A DNA stretch of 64,000 bases. Source: Dolosigranulum savutiense. Lineage in GTDB: Bacteria > Bacillota > Bacilli > Lactobacillales > Carnobacteriaceae_A. The notes beneath the pieces are model-generated. The model was given only the letters and a program-made list of their open reading frames with translations. It was not told the DNA's origin and ran no database searches. Below are positions 60,149 through 64,000 of this stretch, one piece after another. Where the stretch lies: the NCBI RefSeq assembly GCF_039830095.1, contig NZ_CP142435.1, forward strand, positions 248,001 through 312,000, written 5' to 3'. The first letter of the stretch is position 1, and every line of letters begins with the position of its first letter. A program made the translations under genes and the position numbers.

Positions 60149-60176
60149 AATTTTTTCTCCTTTTATATAATAGTAA

Positions 60177-60590
60177 CTACGGTGCAAAACCGTAAAATAA
60201 TACAATATGAATGGCGTATAAGATAAGTAACGCCATGATACTTAATGTGCCTACTCCGATATTCATCAACAACTTTACCCCAGTTGACTCTCGGCGAGCT
60301 GTCGCTATTGTCTTCATCACCGAAAAAGCTATACTGGCAATGAACGGTCCCCAAATCACTAATCCTGATGTTGAAATAATCAAATAGGAGGCTTGAATGA
60401 GTGCCTCATTAGGCCACTGTTGACGAAAAGGTGGATAGGTTAGACCGACAAGTGTAATGATAAAGATGAGCTGAATACCGATATTATAATAAATAATTTT
60501 GCGTGGAAGATGCTTCAAGTAATAGAGCACTCCGCTTGTTGTTAATAGCGTTATGAGCATCATTAAGATATTTTGTGGGAAGCCATACAT
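60177..60590 (-). CDS. Small four-helix membrane protein of unknown function
   Basis: A 137-residue protein with four predicted membrane helices (about 5-25, 35-55, 70-95, 112-133). No cysteine, so not a DsbB-like partner by sequence. ATG at 60590 preceded by AGAGGTGGTAGGAAG. Followed by the DsbA-family gene. Family not recognised. Confidence 0.7.
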   Translation of the reverse strand: MYGFPQNILMMLITLLTTSGVLYYLKHLPRKIIYYNIGIQLIFIITLVGLTYPPFRQQWPNEALIQASYLIISTSGLVIWGPFIASIAFSVMKTIATARRESTGVKLLMNIGVGTLSIMALLILYAIHIVLFYGFAP

Positions 60591-60724
60591 CTTCCTACCA
60601 CCTCTCTTCACAAGTGTCCGCTGATTACCTATATTTTATCGCACTTCTAGATTATTCTCACGAAAAACCCCTTACACCAGATACATTTTCGTGTTTTATC
60701 GTTCATGTCTAAATCTCTTCTGAC

Positions 60725-62707
60725 TTATAACGCTTTGATTTCCATCACGACATCACGCAATTGTGCTGCTTTTTCAAATTCTAAGTTTTTAGCCGCTTGT
60801 TTCATTTCAAATTCCATCGTTTCGATCATTTCACGACGTTCTGCTTGCGATAAGTTTTTGATCTTCTCTTCGGTCAGTCCTTCCCCGTCTTCATTATCAA
60901 CCTTGGCAATACTAATTAAGTCAGGAACATCTTTCTTGATTGTTTTTGGTATAATATTGTGTTCTTCATTAAAGGCTTGTTGGATTTCACGACGACGTTC
61001 CGTCTCATCAATTGTGGTCTGCATCGAGTCTGTCATATTATCGGCATACATAATAACACGACCATTCTCATTCCGCGCAGCTCGGCCCACCGTCTGAATT
61101 AAAGCGCGCGTACTACGCAAGAACCCTTCCTTATCTGCATCTAAGATAGCTACTAACGAAACTTCTGGCACATCTAATCCTTCTCTGAGTAGATTAATTC
61201 CAATCAACACATCGAACTCACCCCGGCGCAAGTCACGAATAATTTCCGTTCTCTCCAACGTCTTAATATCAGAATGTAGATAGCGTACTTTAATACCGAC
61301 TTCTTTTAGGTAATCCGTGAGGTCCTCCGACATTTTCTTCGTTAATGTTGTAATAAAGACCCGTTCATTTTTATCAATCCGCTTATGAATTTCATCAATT
61401 AAGTCATCAATTTGGCCTTTAATTGGGCGCACTTCAATAATTGGATCCAACAAGCCAGTTGGTCGGATAATTTGTTCAACCACTTGACTGGAGCGTTCAA
61501 TTTCATACTGAGCCGGTGTTGCTGAGACGTATGTGATTTGCGGTACACGTGCTTCGAACTCTTCCAATGTAAGCGGGCGGTTATCCAGCGCACTCGGCAA
61601 GCGAAAACCATGTTCAATCAGCCGTTCTTTTCGCGCACGGTCCCCATTATACATCCCGCGAATTTGCGGCATGGTCATATGTGACTCATCAATAATAAAG
61701 AGCGAATCATCCGGGAAAAAATCTAATAATGTATATGGTGCTTCGCCCGGCTGACGCCCATCCAAATGTCGCGAATAGTTCTCAATTCCTGAGCAATAGC
61801 CCATTTCATGGAGCATCTCCAGGTCATATTCTGTCCGTTGCTCTAAGCGTTGAGCTTCCAGCAATTTATTCTCGTCACGTAGCTCAGATAATTGCTCTTT
61901 CAGCTCCTGATTAATAGAATTGATAGCTGACTGAGTCTGTTCATCACTGGAGACGAAGTGAGTCGCTGGGAAAACAGCCACGTGCTTAAGCGCATGTTGG
62001 ACTTCACCTGTCACCACATCCACCTCACGAATACGATCAATCTCATCTCCAAAAAATTCTACGCGAATCGCTTCAGACCCACGCGAAACTAGGAAGATTT
62101 CCACTACATCACCGCGCACACGGAAGGTTCCCCGTTTGAAGTCAATATCATTACGCTGATACTGCATATCAACCAAGGTCTCTAGTAGCTCATCACGTCC
62201 AATCTCCGTCCCTTCTCGCAGTGACAGCACATGATTCTTATAATCAATCGGATTAACTAATCCATAGATACACGAGACTGATGCCACTACAATCGTATCT
62301 CGTCGTTCCAACAGTGAACTTGTCGCAGCATGTCGTAACTTATCAATCTCATCATTAATACTCGCATCTTTTTCGATGAATGTATCAGTTGACGGAACAT
62401 ACGCTTCCGGTTGATAATAATCGTAATAACTAACAAAATACTCTACCGCATTATTCGGAAAAAACTCCTTCAGTTCTGTATACAACTGACCCGCCAGTGT
62501 TTTATTATGGGCAATAACGAGTGTCGGTTTACTGACTCGTTGAATCACATTACTCATTGTAAAAGTTTTCCCTGTCCCAGTCGCCCCCAACAAGACATGT
62601 TCCTTATCCCCAGCTTTAATCCCTTCAACAAGTTGATTAATTGCTTGCGGTTGGTCTCCACCTGGCTCATATTTTGATTTCAGATCAAAAACTGATTCCG
62701 TATCCAT
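60725..62707 (-). CDS. uvrB: UvrABC system protein B
   Basis: A 660-residue excision-repair helicase-like subunit. Walker A GATGTGKT is at 41-48, the damage-probing beta-hairpin starts [18 protein letters not shown], helicase motifs follow ([18 protein letters not shown]), and the C-terminal UVR domain (about 625-660) binds UvrC. The ATG at 62707 with GGGAGAG upstream is preferred over an upstream start eight codons earlier. uvrA does not follow. I see no LexA box, unlike Bacillus uvrB; a 12-base direct repeat lies upstream. Confidence 0.96.
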   Translation of the reverse strand: MDTESVFDLKSKYEPGGDQPQAINQLVEGIKAGDKEHVLLGATGTGKTFTMSNVIQRVSKPTLVIAHNKTLAGQLYTELKEFFPNNAVEYFVSYYDYYQPEAYVPSTDTFIEKDASINDEIDKLRHAATSSLLERRDTIVVASVSCIYGLVNPIDYKNHVLSLREGTEIGRDELLETLVDMQYQRNDIDFKRGTFRVRGDVVEIFLVSRGSEAIRVEFFGDEIDRIREVDVVTGEVQHALKHVAVFPATHFVSSDEQTQSAINSINQELKEQLSELRDENKLLEAQRLEQRTEYDLEMLHEMGYCSGIENYSRHLDGRQPGEAPYTLLDFFPDDSLFIIDESHMTMPQIRGMYNGDRARKERLIEHGFRLPSALDNRPLTLEEFEARVPQITYVSATPAQYEIERSSQVVEQIIRPTGLLDPIIEVRPIKGQIDDLIDEIHKRIDKNERVFITTLTKKMSEDLTDYLKEVGIKVRYLHSDIKTLERTEIIRDLRRGEFDVLIGINLLREGLDVPEVSLVAILDADKEGFLRSTRALIQTVGRAARNENGRVIMYADNMTDSMQTTIDETERRREIQQAFNEEHNIIPKTIKKDVPDLISIAKVDNEDGEGLTEEKIKNLSQAERREMIETMEFEMKQAAKNLEFEKAAQLRDVVMEIKAL

Positions 62708-62766
62708 GATGTATCTCTCCCTATCCTGCATGATATCGTCATCTTATCATAGTTCTCCAACATTGA

Positions 62767-62792
62767 ACAGACCTATATTGACAGACCTATAT
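62767..62792. repeat. Direct repeat upstream of uvrB
   Basis: ACAGACCTATAT occurs twice (62767-62778 and 62781-62792), two bases apart. On the uvrB strand the unit is ATATAGGTCTGT. About 60 bases before the uvrB start and just past the rpsT terminator; possible operator. Confidence 0.75.
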
Positions 62793-62794
62793 AA

Positions 62795-62833
62795 CAAAAA
62801 AGCCCAAGCATTACATAACGTAACACTTCGGCT
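62795..62833 (-). terminator. Rho-independent terminator of rpsT
   Basis: AGCCGAAGTGTTAC pairs with GTAATGCTTGGGCT around loop GTTAT (two mismatched or wobble pairs), then TTTTTT. It begins about 10 bases past the rpsT stop. Confidence 0.9.
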
Positions 62834-62843
62834 CCATTTAATA

Positions 62844-63098
62844 TTATGCGTTTAATTTTTTCGCTAAACGTGACTTGTCGCGTGCAGCTTTGTTTTCGTG
62901 AATGTGGTTTTGTGCCACTGCTTTATCAATTGCTTTGTAAGCATCATTCAACAATTGTTCTGCATTATTGTCACCTGCTTGAACAGCGTTGATGAATTTT
63001 TTCTTTGCATTTTTCAATGCTGTTCGCTGACTCTTGCCACGTGCTTCTTTTTTCGCATCTTGACGAATACGTTTCAAAGTTGATGCATTATTTGCCAT
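62844..63098 (-). CDS. rpsT: 30S ribosomal protein S20
   Basis: An 84-residue, strongly basic, all-helical protein with the S20 blocks SQRTALKNAKKKFINAV (about 23-39) and AVAQNHIHENKAARDKSRLA (about 59-78). It binds 16S rRNA early in assembly. ATG with GGGAGTG upstream. It has its own promoter and a hairpin in the leader and ends in a terminator, so it is monocistronic. Confidence 0.96.
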   Translation of the reverse strand: MANNASTLKRIRQDAKKEARGKSQRTALKNAKKKFINAVQAGDNNAEQLLNDAYKAIDKAVAQNHIHENKAARDKSRLAKKLNA

Positions 63099-63137
63099 AG
63101 ATTAACACTCCCTTATTCTAATTTAACATTCAAATAT

Positions 63138-63159
63138 GAAAGGTCTCTAACCACCTTTC
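63138..63159 (-). promoter_or_regulatory. Leader hairpin of rpsT
   Basis: GAAAGGT, loop GGTTAGAG, ACCTTTC: a perfect 7-bp stem within the rpsT leader, about 40 bases before the start. Could be an S20 autoregulation element; unproven. Confidence 0.5.
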
Positions 63160-63184
63160 ACTTGGAAAGTCTCCAACATTCTAT

Positions 63185-63213
63185 AGTATACAAAACCTGA
63201 AGCAAAATTGCAA
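63185..63213 (-). promoter_or_regulatory. Sigma-A promoter of rpsT
   Basis: -35 TTGCAA (63208-63213), 17-base spacer, -10 TATACT (63185-63190). Confidence 0.75.
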
Positions 63214-63502
63214 CTCTATTTTAAGGTATTTCAACAGATTTTCTAGAAAACCCGTATTGAATATCTCTCACTCCCGCTCAATCTCTTGCTCATCGTACTC
63301 TTGCACAAAATTGGAATGTCCAAGTGCTTCGAATTGTTTGGTAATCATTTATATGGCTCGAATAGACTATTGTGATCTATTCTACCCTTTAATCTACAAT
63401 TTGAAAGTACAAATAACCAGAGGCGAAATTTCATACTTAATTGAATCTAGCCTCTGATTATATTGTAACTCTACATTCTAAAAAATGATACTAAACTTGA
63501 AT
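63214..63502. other. AT-rich intergenic region with stem-loop
   Basis: No convincing gene. A 26-codon minus-strand ORF (63268-63348, MITKQFEALGHSNF...) lacks a ribosome binding site and may be a gene remnant. CAGAGGC (63418-63424) and GCCTCTG (63450-63456) form a stem that could end the 63503 gene on the minus strand, although its T run is poor. Confidence 0.5.
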
Positions 63503-64000
63503 TTATTTATTCATCTCCTTCACACTAGCAAGGAATTTACCGTCTTCAATCCGGAAGTTGTGCAAGGTGTAACCTTGCTCATTGGCAAAGTGACGGATGC
63601 GACGTTCCGCTTGTTCTAAGCTAGTAAACTCGCCTAATGAGCCACGGTGAACAGAACCATTTTCAAGTGTAAACTCGAAGTTAGCTTCAACATCACGTAT
63701 TGGCTGCGCTTCCGGTTGCTCTGATGCGGGCAGTGGTTGACTAAAGTCGGCGTCAATGTCTGCTAGGAACGTTCCATTATCGAGGCGGAAGCTCTGTAAT
63801 GTATACCCCAGTTCATTGGCGTACTGACGGATGCGACGCTCCGCTTGTTCTAGACTGCTGAATTCACCTAATGAACCACGGTGAACAGAACCATCATCAT
63901 TAGTAAAGGCAAAGTTCGCTTCCACTGTATCAGATTGGTCTTTTGGAGTTCCTTCTGATTCAGTCGGTTGTTCTAAACTTAGTTGCCCTAACTCAGTATT
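63503..64000 (-). CDS. Tandem-repeat protein of unknown function, C-terminal part (cut by window edge)
   Basis: The frame is open to the right edge (165 residues visible), so the start lies outside. The visible part is a Glu/Pro/Thr-rich linker, then two copies of a unit of about 58 residues (63752-63925 and 63518-63691), joined by an acidic, Pro-rich linker. Both units share SVHRGSLGEF, SLEQAERRIR and GYTL, with predicted beta-beta-alpha-beta shape. I do not recognise the family. An in-frame GTG at 63925 has no good ribosome binding site and is not taken as the start. Location in the cell cannot be told without the N-terminus. Confidence 0.8.
   Translation of the reverse strand, partial: NTELGQLSLEQPTESEGTPKDQSDTVEANFAFTNDDGSVHRGSLGEFSSLEQAERRIRQYANELGYTLQSFRLDNGTFLADIDADFSQPLPASEQPEAQPIRDVEANFEFTLENGSVHRGSLGEFTSLEQAERRIRHFANEQGYTLHNFRIEDGKFLASVKEMNK
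63518..63691 (-). repeat. Repeat unit B of the 63503 protein
   Basis: A 58-residue unit starting VEANFEFTLENGSVHRGSL; more than half the residues match unit A, with long identical blocks (SVHRGSLGEF and SLEQAERRIR), and the DNA is also alike, so duplication is recent or conserved. Confidence 0.85.
63752..63925 (-). repeat. Repeat unit A of the 63503 protein
   Basis: A 58-residue unit starting VEANFAFTNDDGSVHRGSL, separated from unit B by about 20 residues of acidic, Pro-rich linker. Confidence 0.85.

Noticed and set aside
60655-60705. Terminator for uvrB from CACGAAAA/TTTTCGTG
   Set aside because: The stem exists, but on the minus strand it is followed by AGAATAAT, not a T run; the better T run is on the plus strand, where no gene needs it.
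62740-62770. LexA box upstream of uvrB
   Set aside because: GTTC...GAAC halves are present near 62750-62768, but in the wrong order and spacing for CGAAC-N4-GTTCG.

Overview
The window is a piece of a Gram-positive, moderately low-GC chromosome. Several features point to the order Lactobacillales (lactic acid bacteria): a complete ntp-type V-ATPase operon in Enterococcus hirae-like order, a metK gene led by an SMK-box (SAM-III) riboswitch, ECF-type vitamin S components for niacin and folate, an OpuC-type osmolyte transporter, and sigma-A promoters with strong AGGAGG ribosome binding sites. Aerococcaceae or Carnobacteriaceae-like bacteria would fit, but I cannot name a genus from sequence alone. 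Almost all of it is core genome and most genes lie on the minus strand. I found no tRNA, rRNA, CRISPR array or prophage.

Layout, left to right. 1-8129: prkC (cut by the window edge), prpC, rsmB, fmt, priA, coaBC, rpoZ, gmk, all minus; this is the classic Firmicute order, here without def and rlmN. 8295-16833: the nine-gene ntp V-ATPase operon; its K subunit keeps the known Na+ ligands. 17103-17489: a lone plus-strand gene with YolD-like features and two LexA-like boxes over its promoter and leader. 17551-21067: opuCABCD osmolyte ABC transporter, whose leader has a terminator-like hairpin. 21340-29384: yajC, ruvB, ruvA, msrB, mutL, mutS, ymdB. 29645-34636: a small plus-strand ORF, then smpB, a CPBP protease, rnr, a carboxylesterase and secG. 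34703-36690: a PepSY-like lipoprotein, then niaR and a NiaX-type niacin S component. 36753-46387: rny, recA (with a LexA box), cinA, pgsA, rodZ-like, ymfH, ymfF, metK. 46599-48496: two unrecognised plus-strand genes and folT. 48668-50125: an N-acetylglucosamine-type PTS permease. 50481-59532: the lower glycolytic cluster cggR-gap-pgk-tpiA-gpmI-eno, interrupted between gap and pgk by a group II intron of the IIC type. 59660-62707: a DsbA-family protein, a small membrane protein and uvrB. 62844-64000: rpsT and the end of a gene made of repeated units of about 58 residues.

How the parts fit. DNA repair and recombination is strongly represented (mutSL, ruvAB, recA, uvrB, priA); at least recA and the YolD-like orphan appear to form a small LexA regulon. 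Translation and RNA quality control is a second theme (fmt, rsmB, smpB, rnr, rny, rpsT). The niacin and folate S components, NiaR, and a CinA whose NMN-deamidase motifs look degraded all suggest vitamin salvage rather than synthesis. V-ATPase, OpuC and PTS genes fit a fermentative organism handling Na+ and osmotic stress.

The points most worth checking are the doubly LexA-boxed orphan gene at 17103, the intron placed exactly between the gap terminator and a perfect hairpin upstream of pgk, the OpuC leader hairpin, the missing catalytic residues in CinA and CoaBC, and the repeat protein at the right edge. I saw no clear wholly new multi-gene system.
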